Shown: positions 8,866 through 19,958 of the stretch, piece after piece
Layout of the letters: every line of letters begins with the position of its first letter
Position numbering within the stretch: the first letter of the stretch is position 1
Origin: Mycolicibacterium phlei
GTDB taxonomy: Bacteria; Actinomycetota; Actinomycetes; Mycobacteriales; Mycobacteriaceae
DNA: 64,000 nucleotides
Direction: 5' to 3'
Assembly (NCBI RefSeq): GCF_001583415.1
Contig: NZ_CP014475.1
Coordinates: 4,836,001-4,900,000 of the forward strand
Made by a program: the position numbers and the translations under genes
Notes under the pieces: model-generated
The model's input: the letters and a program-made list of their open reading frames with translations, nothing else
Told to the model about the DNA's origin: nothing
Database searches by the model: none

Positions 8866-10473
8866 TCAGTCCTCGGCCCGGTAGACGGGCTCGCCGCGGA
8901 GATAGGTTGCGCGCACGGCCAGCGACGGCAGCCGTGCGGGGTCGGTGGTGCGGGGGTCGCGTTCCAGCCACACCAGATCGGCGCTGGCGCCGGGCGTGAT
9001 GCGACCCCACTCGTCCTCGGCGAACGCCTGCCTGGCCACGCCCGCCGTGTAGGCCGACAGCGCGGCTTCGATCGGCAGGATCTCGTGTGGCGTCCAGCCG
9101 CCGGGTGGTTCCCCCTCGGCGGTGCGCCGTGAGGCCGCGATCGCGATGCCGTCCAGCGGGGCGCCCGAGGACACCGGCCAGTCCGAGCCGAATCCCAGTG
9201 GCGCACCGGAGCTTTCCAGGGTGCGGATGGGGTACTGACGTTCGGCGCGCTCGGGTCCCAGCCGCGGGATGGTGAGCACCGTCATCAGCGCGTCGAGCTG
9301 CGCCCACAGCGGCTGCATGTTGGGGGTGACGCCCAGTTCGGCGAACCGGTTCAGGTCGGCCTCGTCGACCAGCTGGCAGTGCGCGATCACCGGCCGGCGG
9401 TCCCGCGGCGGGTTCGTCTTCGTCACGTACTCGATCGCGTCCAGCGCCTGACGCACCGCGGCGTCGCCGATGGCGTGGATGTGGATCTGCAGCCCGAGCT
9501 CGTCGACGCGTCGTGCGGCCTCGGCCAGGGTCTGGCCCGCCCAGTTCTGCTGGCCGTGGCTGTGCAGGCCCGAGCAGTACGGTGCCAGCAGCGCACCGGT
9601 CTCGTTCTCCACCACACCGTCGGCGAAGAACTTCACGGTGTTGGCGGTCAGCAGCGGCGAGCCGGCCTCCTGCACCGCGCGGCGCTGTGCGGCGAACTCC
9701 GTGACCTGGTGGTCGAAGTGGCGCGGATCGGCGTAGAGCGCGAGGTTGAAGCGCATGCGCAGCACACCGCGGCGGGCGGCCTCGACGTAGGTGGCGACGT
9801 CGGCGGGCTCCACCCAGGCGTCCTGCACCCAGGTGACGCCGCGGGCCAGGTAGTAGTCGGCCGCGGTGCCCAGCGCGTCGATGCGCACCTGTTCGTCGCG
9901 CGGCGGCATCACGTTCATCACCAGATCCGTGGCACCCCATTCGCGCAGCGTGCCCAGCACGGAACCGTCGGGGCGGTGCGGGATCTCACCGAGCACCGGA
10001 TCGGGGGTGTCGGGGGTGATGCCTGCGCGTTCGAGCGCGACGGTGTTGACCCACATCGTGTGGTAGTCCCAGGCGCGCAGCACCACGGGCCGGTCGGGCA
10101 CGGCGGCGTCGAGCCAGCGGGCGTCGAACAGCCCGCCCGGGGCCAGGCTGCCGTTGTAGGACGCGCCGAAGATCCACTCCTGTTCGGGGTGGTCCTCGGC
10201 GTACTTCTTCACCGCGGCGACGATCTCGTCGACGGACTGACATGGACGCACCTGCGGCCCGACGGCTTCCAGTCCGCCGTAGAGGGGGTGGGCGTGGCCG
10301 TCGGCGAACGAGGGCATCAGGAAGCCGCCGTCGAGGTCCACCTGGCGGGCCCCGGATCCGCGGGCGAGCGCCTCGTCACCGACGGCGACGACGACGCCGT
10401 CGTCGACCAGCACGGCGTGGGTGTCCGCGGCGCCGGTCCAGATGACGCCGCCGCAGAACAGCGTGGCGGTCAT
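8866..10473 (-). CDS. Amidohydrolase family 3 (YtcJ-like) enzyme
   Basis: 535 residues of the metal-dependent amidohydrolase superfamily. FADGHAHPLYG (near residue 60) has the HxH metal pair of strand 1, HIHAIGDAAV gives the later histidine ligand and GFGSDWPV carries the catalytic Asp. The N-terminal and C-terminal beta-sandwich (GGVIWTG ... GASADLVWLERDP) is typical of the YtcJ/AepA group. Its start ATG overlaps the stop of the nitrilase gene in an ATGA, so the two are translationally coupled. It probably hydrolyses an amide or lactam in the same pathway. Confidence 0.88.
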   Translation of the reverse strand: MTATLFCGGVIWTGAADTHAVLVDDGVVVAVGDEALARGSGARQVDLDGGFLMPSFADGHAHPLYGGLEAVGPQVRPCQSVDEIVAAVKKYAEDHPEQEWIFGASYNGSLAPGGLFDARWLDAAVPDRPVVLRAWDYHTMWVNTVALERAGITPDTPDPVLGEIPHRPDGSVLGTLREWGATDLVMNVMPPRDEQVRIDALGTAADYYLARGVTWVQDAWVEPADVATYVEAARRGVLRMRFNLALYADPRHFDHQVTEFAAQRRAVQEAGSPLLTANTVKFFADGVVENETGALLAPYCSGLHSHGQQNWAGQTLAEAARRVDELGLQIHIHAIGDAAVRQALDAIEYVTKTNPPRDRRPVIAHCQLVDEADLNRFAELGVTPNMQPLWAQLDALMTVLTIPRLGPERAERQYPIRTLESSGAPLGFGSDWPVSSGAPLDGIAIAASRRTAEGEPPGGWTPHEILPIEAALSAYTAGVARQAFAEDEWGRITPGASADLVWLERDPRTTDPARLPSLAVRATYLRGEPVYRAED

Positions 10474-11450
10474 TTCACCACCGCCGTCGGGGCGTGACCG
10501 ACGCCGTAGGGCTGTTGCGGGTCAACGGGTTTCACGAGATCTCCGTAGGTGTCGGGGCGTCGGGTGAGCAGGAACGGGAACAGCTCCAGCCAGTCACGGC
10601 GCTGATCGAGGTCTAGGTCGGCGACCAGCACGGCCTCCTCGTCCCGCGGCGCCTGCACCAGCACCCGCCCGTAGGGGTCGGAGATGAACGAGGAGCCGTA
10701 GAAGTTCAGGGCGCCCTCGTCGCCGACGCGGTTGGGCACCACCATGAACAGCCCGCTGCTGATGCCGTTGGCGACGATCACCTGCTGCCACAGCGGCTGG
10801 GTGTCGAAGTCGGGGAAAACCGGTTCGGAGCCGATGGCCGTCGGGTAGACGACGATCTCGGCGCCGCCGAGCGAGTAGGCGCGGGCGACCTCCGGGAACC
10901 ACTCGTCCCAGCAGGTCGGCATGCCCAGGCGCGCGCCCAGCCCCTCGGGCTCGTACACCGGGTACGGGTCGTCGGCCGGTCCGGGCCGGAAGTAGGTGTC
11001 CTCGTAGTAGCCGGCCGAGATCGGGATGTGCAGCTTGTGGGTGCGGCCGACCAGTTCGCCCTGCGGAGAGACCAGGATCGCGGTGTTGAGTCCCAGGCCG
11101 TCGTCGCCGGGCGCCCGCTGGTACAGCGAGGCGTGCACGAAGATGCCGTGCTCGCGGGCGGCGGCCGAGGCCAGCGCGAACGTCGGCCCGCCGGTGAGGT
11201 CCTCGGCCAGGTCCGCGGCGTCGGGGCCGCCGGGCCGGTCGGCGGGGTAGCGCAGCAGCGTGAGCTCGGGCAGGAACACCGCGCGGGCACCCTCGGCGGC
11301 GGCGGCCGCGATGCCGTCGCGCAGCACCCGGGTCAGCTCGTCGAGATCGGGGCGCCACCGGTGCTGCACCAGACCGACGCGCAGCGGCGGTCGGGCCGAC
11401 TCCGTGGATCGGGACAACGGCGGCGGCGCGGGCGCGGTCAGGGTGATCAA
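10470..11450 (-). CDS. Carbon-nitrogen hydrolase (nitrilase superfamily)
   Basis: 326 residues. The catalytic triad of the family is present: Glu in LPELTLLRY (about residue 62), Lys in THKLHIPIS and Cys in MPTCWDEWFPE. The motif set resembles N-carbamoylputrescine amidase or beta-ureidopropionase-like members more than true nitrilases. An in-frame TTG at 11471 could also serve as a start, but it lies inside the TetR operator; the TTG at 11450 has a strong AGGAG five bases upstream and is preferred. First gene of the operon with the amidohydrolase and permease, divergent from its likely TetR regulator. Confidence 0.85.
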   Translation of the reverse strand: MITLTAPAPPPLSRSTESARPPLRVGLVQHRWRPDLDELTRVLRDGIAAAAAEGARAVFLPELTLLRYPADRPGGPDAADLAEDLTGGPTFALASAAAREHGIFVHASLYQRAPGDDGLGLNTAILVSPQGELVGRTHKLHIPISAGYYEDTYFRPGPADDPYPVYEPEGLGARLGMPTCWDEWFPEVARAYSLGGAEIVVYPTAIGSEPVFPDFDTQPLWQQVIVANGISSGLFMVVPNRVGDEGALNFYGSSFISDPYGRVLVQAPRDEEAVLVADLDLDQRRDWLELFPFLLTRRPDTYGDLVKPVDPQQPYGVGHAPTAVVK

Positions 11451-11459
11451 TCCGGCTCC

Positions 11460-11480
11460 TAAACGAATCAAGTTCGTTTA
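11460..11480. promoter_or_regulatory. Palindromic TetR operator
   Basis: TAAACGAA-tcaag-TTCGTTTA is a perfect inverted repeat with 8-bp arms and a 5-bp spacer, lying between the divergent nitrilase and TetR genes. It abuts the ribosome site of the nitrilase gene, so binding of the TetR product would block that operon and probably autoregulate the regulator. Confidence 0.75.
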
Positions 11481-11513
11481 TTCTGGGATCGCCTTCACCC
11501 GCTCGCAACAGGA

Positions 11514-12122
11514 ATGGCGAAATTGGGACGTCCCCGCACCCCGCTGCTGTCGACCGAGCGCATCACCAAGGCCGCCCTGGACCTGGTGTGCAGCGCCGGG
11601 GACTTCACCATGCCGGGCATCGCGCAGAAGCTGAAGGTGCGCCCGTCGTCGCTGTACAACCACGTCCGCGGCCGCGACGAGGTGGTGGAACTGCTGCGCG
11701 AGCACGCCATGTCCGGGGTGGCGCTGCCGCCCGACGATCCGGACCGGCCGTGGCGCGACGTGGTGGCCGACATCATGCGGGCCTACCGGCACGGCTTCGC
11801 GCGCTATCCGCGGCTGATCCCGTTGCTGACCCTGCACGCCGTCAACAGCACCCAGGCGTTCCGGATGTACAACGCGCTGGCCGTGACCCTCAAGCGCGCC
11901 GGTTTCGATCCCGCCGACACCATGCGGGTGATCTCGCTGATCGACTCGTTCGTGCTGGGCGCCGCACTCGACGTCGCCGCACCCGACGAACCCTGGAAGC
12001 CCGGCACCCACGTCGGCCCGGAGCTGGCCGAGGCGCTGGCGGCCGGCGCCACCCGGCCCGACCGCGCCGACGACGCCTTCGAGTACGGCCTGGCCGTGCT
12101 GCTGCGCGGCCTGCCGAACTGA
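11514..12122 (+). CDS. TetR-family regulator of the nitrilase operon
   Basis: 202 residues. The N-terminal helix-turn-helix is recognisable (ITKAALDLV ... MPGIAQKLKVRPSSLYNHVRGRDEVVE, about residues 17-60). The C-terminal ligand domain includes a TetR_C-like segment (RYPRLIPLLTLHAVNS). It is transcribed away from the nitrilase-amidohydrolase-permease operon, with the palindrome at 11460-11480 between them, so it is most likely a ligand-released repressor of that operon. The effector is probably a substrate or product of the pathway. Confidence 0.85.
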   Translation: MAKLGRPRTPLLSTERITKAALDLVCSAGDFTMPGIAQKLKVRPSSLYNHVRGRDEVVELLREHAMSGVALPPDDPDRPWRDVVADIMRAYRHGFARYPRLIPLLTLHAVNSTQAFRMYNALAVTLKRAGFDPADTMRVISLIDSFVLGAALDVAAPDEPWKPGTHVGPELAEALAAGATRPDRADDAFEYGLAVLLRGLPN

Positions 12123-12128
12123 GTTCCG

Positions 12129-14684
<2,556 letters not shown>

Positions 14685-14769
14685 GAGGCGTCAGTGTGGC
14701 ACCCGCGTGTTACCGGGGGATTTACGCCCGGAGGCGCGAGGTCACACAAACTGCGTGATCCGAAGGGTT

Positions 14770-14788
14770 GCCCGCCGCGGCGGCGGGC
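14770..14788 (+). other. GC-rich hairpin in the sulfatase leader
   Basis: GCCCGCC-gcggc-GGCGGGC can form a 7-bp stem with a 5-nt loop about 40 bp before the GTG at 14827. No U-run follows, so it is not an intrinsic terminator. Its role, if any, is unknown. Confidence 0.3.
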
Positions 14789-14826
14789 GGTGAGAGTGGA
14801 GCCCGACAGCGACGAAAGGATGCGTA

Positions 14827-16195
14827 GTGAGCGACCCGCGGCGAGACAACGTGCTGATCGTGCACTGGCACGATCTGGGCCGCTACCTGGGCGTTTACGG
14901 CCACCCCGACGTCGTGAGCCCGCGGATGGACCAGCTGGCGGCCGAGGGTGTGCTGTTCACCCGCGCGCACGCCACCGCGCCGCTGTGCTCACCGTCACGC
15001 GGTTCGCTGTTCACCGGCCGCTACCCGCAGAGCAACGGCCTGATCGGTCTGGCCCACCACGGCTGGGAGTACCGCGCCGGTGTCCGGACCCTGGCCCATC
15101 TGCTGTCGGACGCGGGCTGGCACACCGCGCTGTTCGGCATGCAACACGAGACCTCCTACCCGGCCAAGCTGGGCTTCGACGAGTTCGACGTCTCCAACTC
15201 CTACTGCGAGTACGTCGTGGAGCGGGCCACCGGCTGGCTCGCCGACCCGCCGGACAGACCGTTCCTGCTCACCGCCGGGTTCTTCGAGACCCACCGGCCC
15301 TACGACCGTTACGAACCCGCCGACGCCTCGGCGGTCGAGGTGCCCGACTACCTGCCCGACACCCCGGAGGTGCGCCAGGACCTCGCCGACTTCTACGGCT
15401 CGATCACCGTCGCCGACGCCGCCGTCGGCCGGCTGCTCGACACGCTCGCCGAGACCGGCCTGGACCGCACCACCTGGGTGGTGTTCCTGACCGACCACGG
15501 CCCGGCGCTGCCCCGCGCGAAGTCGACGCTCTACGACGCGGGCACCGGTATCGCGATGATCGTGCGCCCGCCCCGCGACCGGAACCTGCCCCCGAAGGTC
15601 TACGACGAGCTGTTCAGCGGTGTCGACCTGCTGCCCACCCTGCTCGACCTGCTCGGGGGTCGACATCCCGGCCGAGGTCGAGGGGCTCTCGCACGCTCAG
15701 GCCCTGCTGGCCGGGCCGCCGCCGCAGCCGGTGCGCACCGAGGTCTACACGGCCAAGACCTACCACGACTCGTTCGACCCGATCCGCGCGGTCCGTACCA
15801 AGGAGTACAGCTACATCGAGAACTACGCGGCGCGGCCGCTGCTGGACCTGCCGTGGGACATCGCCGACAGCGCACCGGGCAAGACCGTCGAACCGCTGAT
15901 CGCGGCGCCGCGGCCGTCGCGCGAGCTCTACGACCTGACCCGCGACCCCACCGAATCGCACAACCTGCTCACCGACGACGGGGCCCGCGACAAGGCGGAG
16001 GCCATCGCCGGCGACCTGGCCCTGCTGCTCAACGAGTGGCGCGTCAAGACCAACGACGTGATCCCCAGCGAGTTCGCGGGCACCCGGATCGCCGAGCGCT
16101 ACACCGAGACCTACGCCCGGATCCTGGGCCTGCCGCTGCCCAGCCGCTCGGGTATCGCATCCGCGCGCGGCATCGACGGCGAGCACTCTCAATGA
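14827..16195 (+). pseudogene. Type I sulfatase (Rv0296c-like) with a +1 frameshift
   Basis: The first ~276 codons encode a classical sulfatase: DNVLIVHWHDLGRYLG carries the N-terminal metal-binding Asp residues and PLCSPSRGSLFTGR contains Cys54, the CxPxR residue converted to formylglycine. At the GGGGG run at 15655-15659 the frame moves by one: the sense reading LLDLLG-VDIPAEVEGLSHAQ continues only if one G is removed. The C-terminal part then runs on to the stop at 16195 (ending RGIDGEHSQ) with family-like sequence (ELYDLTRDPTESHNLL). Restored, the protein would be 455 residues. As written, translation leaves the true frame after residue ~276 and continues with nonsense to 16233. The start is GTG at 14827. 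It lies just upstream of stf0 on the same strand, as in M. tuberculosis. Either a real mutation or a homopolymer sequencing error. Confidence 0.85.
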
Positions 16196-16260
16196 TTTCG
16201 CTCACCGTGATCGAAACCGCCGGGCGCGCATAAGGTTTCACTCCCAGTTAAGCTGCGCGC

Positions 16261-17205
16261 ATGTCAGGTCATCCGACGGCGTACCTCGTCATCGCCTCGC
16301 AGCGCAGCGGCAGCACCCTGCTGGTGGAGTCGCTGCGCGCGACCGGTGTCGCAGGCGAGCCCGGCGAGTTCTTCCAGTACCTGCCGGAGACGAGCATGTC
16401 GCCGCAGCCGCGGGAGTGGTTCGCCGGCGTCGACGACGAGTCGATCCTGCGGTTGCTCGACCCGCTGATCGAGGGCAAACCCGATCTGGCACCGCCGGAG
16501 ATCTGGCGCGACTACATCCGCACCGTCGGACGCACCCCCAACGGCATCTGGGGCGGCAAGCTGATGTGGAACCAGACTCCGCTGCTGCTGCAGCGCGCCG
16601 CCGGTCTGCCCGACCGCTCCGGCACCGGCCTGCTCTCGGCCATCCGCGATGTGATCGGCAGCGACCCGCTGCTCATCCACGTCTACCGTCCTGACGTTGT
16701 GTCCCAGGCGGTTTCGTTCTGGCGCGCGGTGCAGACCCGGGTCTGGCGGGGCAGGCCCGACCCGATCCGCGACGCCCGCGCCGAGTACCACGCCGGCGCC
16801 ATCGCCCACGTCGTGAGGATGCTGCGCGGCCAGGAGCAGGGCTGGCGCACCTGGTTCGCAGAGGAGGCAGAGGAGAACGTCACGCCGATGGACGTGCCCT
16901 ACCCGGTGCTGTGGCGCAATCTCACCCAGATCGTCGGCGACATCCTCGAGGCGCTGGGCCAGGACCGCCGGCTGGCGCCCCCGCCGGTGCTGGAGCGCCA
17001 GGCCGACCAGCGCTCCGACGAGTGGGTGGACCGCTATCGTGAGGACGCGGAGAAACTCGGTCTGCCAACGCGATTCACTGAACCTGCGCGACGAGGAAGA
17101 TCCGCCGGAACGGGAAGAACGTGCGGCCGTCCGGCCGCCGTGGGTACGCCGCGTCCAGCAGCGGGATCAACTCGGACCGGAACCGGTCCCACTGCGCGTC
17201 GTTGA
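16261..17205 (+). CDS. stf0: Stf0 trehalose 2-sulfotransferase, with atypical C-terminal extension
   Basis: 314 residues. The N-terminal PAPS-binding P-loop-like segment SQRSGSTLLVESLRATG and the body (PQPREWFAGVDD, GGKLMWNQTPLLLQ, SQAVSFWRAVQTRVWRG) match mycobacterial Stf0, which transfers sulfate to trehalose as the first step of sulfolipid-type glycolipid synthesis. Known homologues are near 267 residues and end close to the LGLP seen here at about residue 268. This frame lacks a stop there and runs on for ~45 residues of Arg/Gly/Thr/Ala-rich sequence that is the antisense of tam. The tail is probably non-functional, reflecting loss of the normal stop. It follows the sulfatase gene, separated by 65 bp. 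Confidence 0.85.
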   Translation: MSGHPTAYLVIASQRSGSTLLVESLRATGVAGEPGEFFQYLPETSMSPQPREWFAGVDDESILRLLDPLIEGKPDLAPPEIWRDYIRTVGRTPNGIWGGKLMWNQTPLLLQRAAGLPDRSGTGLLSAIRDVIGSDPLLIHVYRPDVVSQAVSFWRAVQTRVWRGRPDPIRDARAEYHAGAIAHVVRMLRGQEQGWRTWFAEEAEENVTPMDVPYPVLWRNLTQIVGDILEALGQDRRLAPPPVLERQADQRSDEWVDRYREDAEKLGLPTRFTEPARRGRSAGTGRTCGRPAAVGTPRPAAGSTRTGTGPTARR

Positions 17206-17836
17206 GCCGGCTGCGCACCGGCCGCAACGCGGTTCCGCTGATCCACTCCAGCACCGGGTTCTGTCCGGTCAGCTCGTGGATGTAGGTCGTCTCCCAGGCG
17301 TCCACCGTGCAGCCGGCGTCGGTGAGCAGTGCCGCGTACTCCTGCGGACTGCGCACCTGCCCCTCCCGGGTCGGGAAGTCCCGCAGCGGTTCCGCCCAGC
17401 GGTCGCTGCCCGCCAGTTCGCGCACCGCCCGGTGCGACGGCGCGTCGAAGTTGCCCGGCATCTGCACCGCGAGCCACGTCCCCGGCGTCAGTCGGCGGGC
17501 CCACCGCTGCAGCAGTTCCGCGTGTTCGGGCACCCACTGCAGCGTCGCGTTGCTCACCACGACGTCGGTGTCGTCGGCAGGCACCCAGTCGCGCACGTCA
17601 CCGATCCGCGCGTCCAGGCCGCGGTCGCGCGCGGCGGCCACCATCTCCGGTGAGCTGTCCCAGGCCTCGATCACCGCGTCCGGCCATCGTTGCCCCAGTG
17701 TGACGGTCAGATTTCCCGGTCCGCAGCCCAGATCGACCACCCGCCGCGGTGCGGCGGCGTCGACCCGTGACAGCAGGTCGTAAAACGGCCTGCCGCGCTG
17801 GTCCGCGAACGCCAGGTACGTCTGCGGGTTCCACAT
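17075..17836 (-). CDS. tam: Trans-aconitate 2-methyltransferase
   Basis: 253 residues from MWNPQTYLAFADQRGRPFYD. It is a class I SAM-dependent methyltransferase: VVDLGCGPGNLT is motif I, IEAWDSSPEM the acidic strand and VVSNATLQWVPEH motif IV. The N-terminal WNPxxYLxFxxxRxRPFxDLL is characteristic of Tam, which methylates trans-aconitate, a by-product that inhibits aconitase. It converges on stf0, whose overlong frame covers its last 131 bp, and is divergent from the alpha/beta hydrolase. The position next to ESX-3 matches Rv0294. Confidence 0.92.
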   Translation of the reverse strand: MWNPQTYLAFADQRGRPFYDLLSRVDAAAPRRVVDLGCGPGNLTVTLGQRWPDAVIEAWDSSPEMVAAARDRGLDARIGDVRDWVPADDTDVVVSNATLQWVPEHAELLQRWARRLTPGTWLAVQMPGNFDAPSHRAVRELAGSDRWAEPLRDFPTREGQVRSPQEYAALLTDAGCTVDAWETTYIHELTGQNPVLEWISGTALRPVRSRLNDAQWDRFRSELIPLLDAAYPRRPDGRTFFPFRRIFLVAQVQ

Positions 17837-17866
17837 GACTCCAGTCTGCACGGCTACCATGCGCAC

Positions 17867-19063
17867 GTGACCGATACGGACGCCTACCCGGTGGACCCGC
17901 CCATTCCGGTGCCGGATGTCCCCGGTGGGGACGCCGACGCCCGCGGCCTGCCCCGCCGCGTCGACCTCACCCTGCGGCAGCGCCTGGTCGTGGACGCCTC
18001 GGCCGTCGCGGACCTCGCGCTGCGCACCGGGATCGCCTCGCTGGTGGCCACCACGATGGTGCCCAGCCTGTTCGGCAGCCTGGGCGACCGCCGGTCCGGC
18101 GCCGAACGCGAACACCTGGAGTTCTACGCCGAACTCGCCGGCGCCCGGGATCCGGCCCGGTCGTTTCCGACGCCGACGGAGGCGCCGCGGGTCACCACCC
18201 GCACCGCGAATCCGGTGGCCGAGTTGGTGGCCAGGGGCCGGGTCGAGAACCTGCGGTTCAACAGCAGTTTCGTCGCGGTCAATCCGGCGCTGCGCGAGCA
18301 GTGCCGCGGGTTCACCCGCAACAACGTCGTGCACGCCCAGCACTGGCGCCACGACGACGGCCCGCGACCGACGCTGTGCTTCATCCACGGCTTCATGGGT
18401 TCGCCGTATCTGCTCAACGGCGTGTTCTTCTCGCTGCCCTGGTTCTTCCGCTCCGGTTATGACGTGCTGTTGTACACCCTGCCGTTCCACGGCCCGCGCG
18501 CCGAGAAGGGTTCCCCGTTCAGCGGTCACGGGTTCTTCGCGCACGGCTTCTCCGGGTTCGCCGAGGCGATGGCGCAGGCCGTGCACGACTTCCGGTCCGT
18601 CATCGACTATCTGGAGTTCACCGGGGTGGACCGCATCGCGCTCACCGGCATGTCGCTGGGTGGTTACACCGCCGCGCTGATCGCCAGCGTCGACCACCGC
18701 ATCCAGGCCGTCATCCCCAACGTCCCGGTGGTGGCGCCCGATCAGACCGTCGACGAGTGGTTTCCGGCCAACAAGGTGGTCGGGCTGCGAAACCTGTTGG
18801 CCGGAACCGATTCCGAGCTCACCAAGGCCGCCACCCGGTACTCGTCACCGCTGAACTACAGGCCGCTGGTGCCCAAGAAGCGCCGGCTGATCATCGCCGG
18901 CCTCGGCGACAAGCTGGCCCCGCCGCAGCAGGCCGAGATGCTGTGGCGGCACTGGGACCGCTGCGCCTTCCACTGGTTCCCGGGCAACCATGTGCTGCAC
19001 GTCAGCCAACCGGACTACCTGCGCCGCATGACCCGTTTCATGAACGAGTTCATGTTCGACTGA
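17867..19063 (+). CDS. Alpha/beta-hydrolase-fold protein (Rv0293c-like)
   Basis: 398 residues starting at GTG 17867 (an ATG at 17859 in another frame leads only to a stop). The C-terminal two-thirds carry the alpha/beta hydrolase pattern: LCFIHGFMGSPYLLNG as oxyanion region, LTGMSLGGYTAALIA with the nucleophile elbow GxSxG, and WFPGNHVLHV with a plausible catalytic His. The N-terminal ~120 residues are family-specific. No signal peptide is seen. The same gene sits beside eccE3 in M. tuberculosis, on the opposite strand, as here; the 3' ends overlap by 14 bp. The substrate is unknown. Confidence 0.8.
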   Translation: MTDTDAYPVDPPIPVPDVPGGDADARGLPRRVDLTLRQRLVVDASAVADLALRTGIASLVATTMVPSLFGSLGDRRSGAEREHLEFYAELAGARDPARSFPTPTEAPRVTTRTANPVAELVARGRVENLRFNSSFVAVNPALREQCRGFTRNNVVHAQHWRHDDGPRPTLCFIHGFMGSPYLLNGVFFSLPWFFRSGYDVLLYTLPFHGPRAEKGSPFSGHGFFAHGFSGFAEAMAQAVHDFRSVIDYLEFTGVDRIALTGMSLGGYTAALIASVDHRIQAVIPNVPVVAPDQTVDEWFPANKVVGLRNLLAGTDSELTKAATRYSSPLNYRPLVPKKRRLIIAGLGDKLAPPQQAEMLWRHWDRCAFHWFPGNHVLHVSQPDYLRRMTRFMNEFMFD

Positions 19064-19958
19064 GCACTCCCGCGGGCCAGCCGATCTGCTCCAGCAGACC
19101 GTCGGGCAGGGGGCGTGCGGGCACCCCGAGCCGCAGGTCGGCGGCGGGGTCCAGGGCGGTCAGCAGCGGGCCCTGCAACCCACCCTGGGGCACCAGACCG
19201 TCGAACGGTACCCCGCGCTCGGGTTCGTACGTGCGCACCGCGACAACCGCCGCGACGTCGACATCGGCTGCGGTTCCGCTGAGTTCGAGCGCGGTCCAGG
19301 TCTCGCGGGGATCGGCCCACGCCTGCGCCAGCCGCTCCCCCAGCCGCTCGTCGACGGTGATCGCGTATCCGGTCAGGACGCCCCGCTCGTCGGCGAGGTG
19401 GTGCCAGGTCTCGCGGTCCCAGCCCGCCAGCGGCGCGGGTGCGGTGTCGCTGACGGCGGCCTCCAGCCCGGTCTCACGCAGGTGGTCCGCCAGCCTGCGG
19501 CCGGCGATCGCCGCGGCCTCCTGCAGCGGCAGCTCCTTCGAACGCGCCTGCAGGGCAGCCAGATTCGTACGGGCGTCGAAGGTGAGGCTGACCCACGTGT
19601 CGGTCACCCCGGCGCGGGCCCGGTTGGTGATGCGGACCTTGTCGCCGCGCAGCCCGAACCGCTCGAGGTAGCCGGCCAGCAGCGGCAGCGACACCCCGAG
19701 CCCCGCCGGGTCGTCGACCCTGACCACCACGGTGGTGCGGTACGGGTCGCTCGGTTCGGGGGTGCGGCGGTTACGCCGCCACACCGCCACGCGCCGGGCC
19801 AGCATCGTCGTGAGGAACTGGCCGCGCCACCACGCGAGAGCGACGATCACGACGACGGCGCCGACGCCGACGATCCACCAGTCCGTGGCGGTCTGCCACG
19901 GGTACGCCAGCGCGGCCAGGGTTACGGCCAACGTCGCCAGGGTGATTCGTAGGGTCAC
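19050..19958 (-). CDS. eccE3: ESX-3 core component EccE3
   Basis: 302 residues from GTG 19958, which has a ggagg upstream. Two N-terminal transmembrane helices (LRITLATLAVTLAALAYP and WWIVGVGAVVVIVALAWW) are followed by a soluble cytoplasmic domain, the EccE architecture. In ESX-3 complexes EccE lies at the periphery of the EccB-EccC-EccD membrane assembly. The start overlaps the mycP3 stop in GTGA, indicating translational coupling. It is the last gene of the locus. The N-terminal extension of this frame to 20603 is antisense or shadow sequence. Confidence 0.9.
   Translation of the reverse strand: MTLRITLATLAVTLAALAYPWQTATDWWIVGVGAVVVIVALAWWRGQFLTTMLARRVAVWRRNRRTPEPSDPYRTTVVVRVDDPAGLGVSLPLLAGYLERFGLRGDKVRITNRARAGVTDTWVSLTFDARTNLAALQARSKELPLQEAAAIAGRRLADHLRETGLEAAVSDTAPAPLAGWDRETWHHLADERGVLTGYAITVDERLGERLAQAWADPRETWTALELSGTAADVDVAAVVAVRTYEPERGVPFDGLVPQGGLQGPLLTALDPAADLRLGVPARPLPDGLLEQIGWPAGVLSRT

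Noticed and set aside
14770..14788. Hairpin before the sulfatase as terminator or riboswitch
   Set aside because: No U-run follows and no conserved aptamer features are visible.
15655..15659. Programmed ribosomal frameshift in the sulfatase
   Set aside because: There is only a plain G5 run; no slippery heptamer, stimulatory hairpin or internal ribosome-site signal is evident. A mutation or base-call error is simpler.
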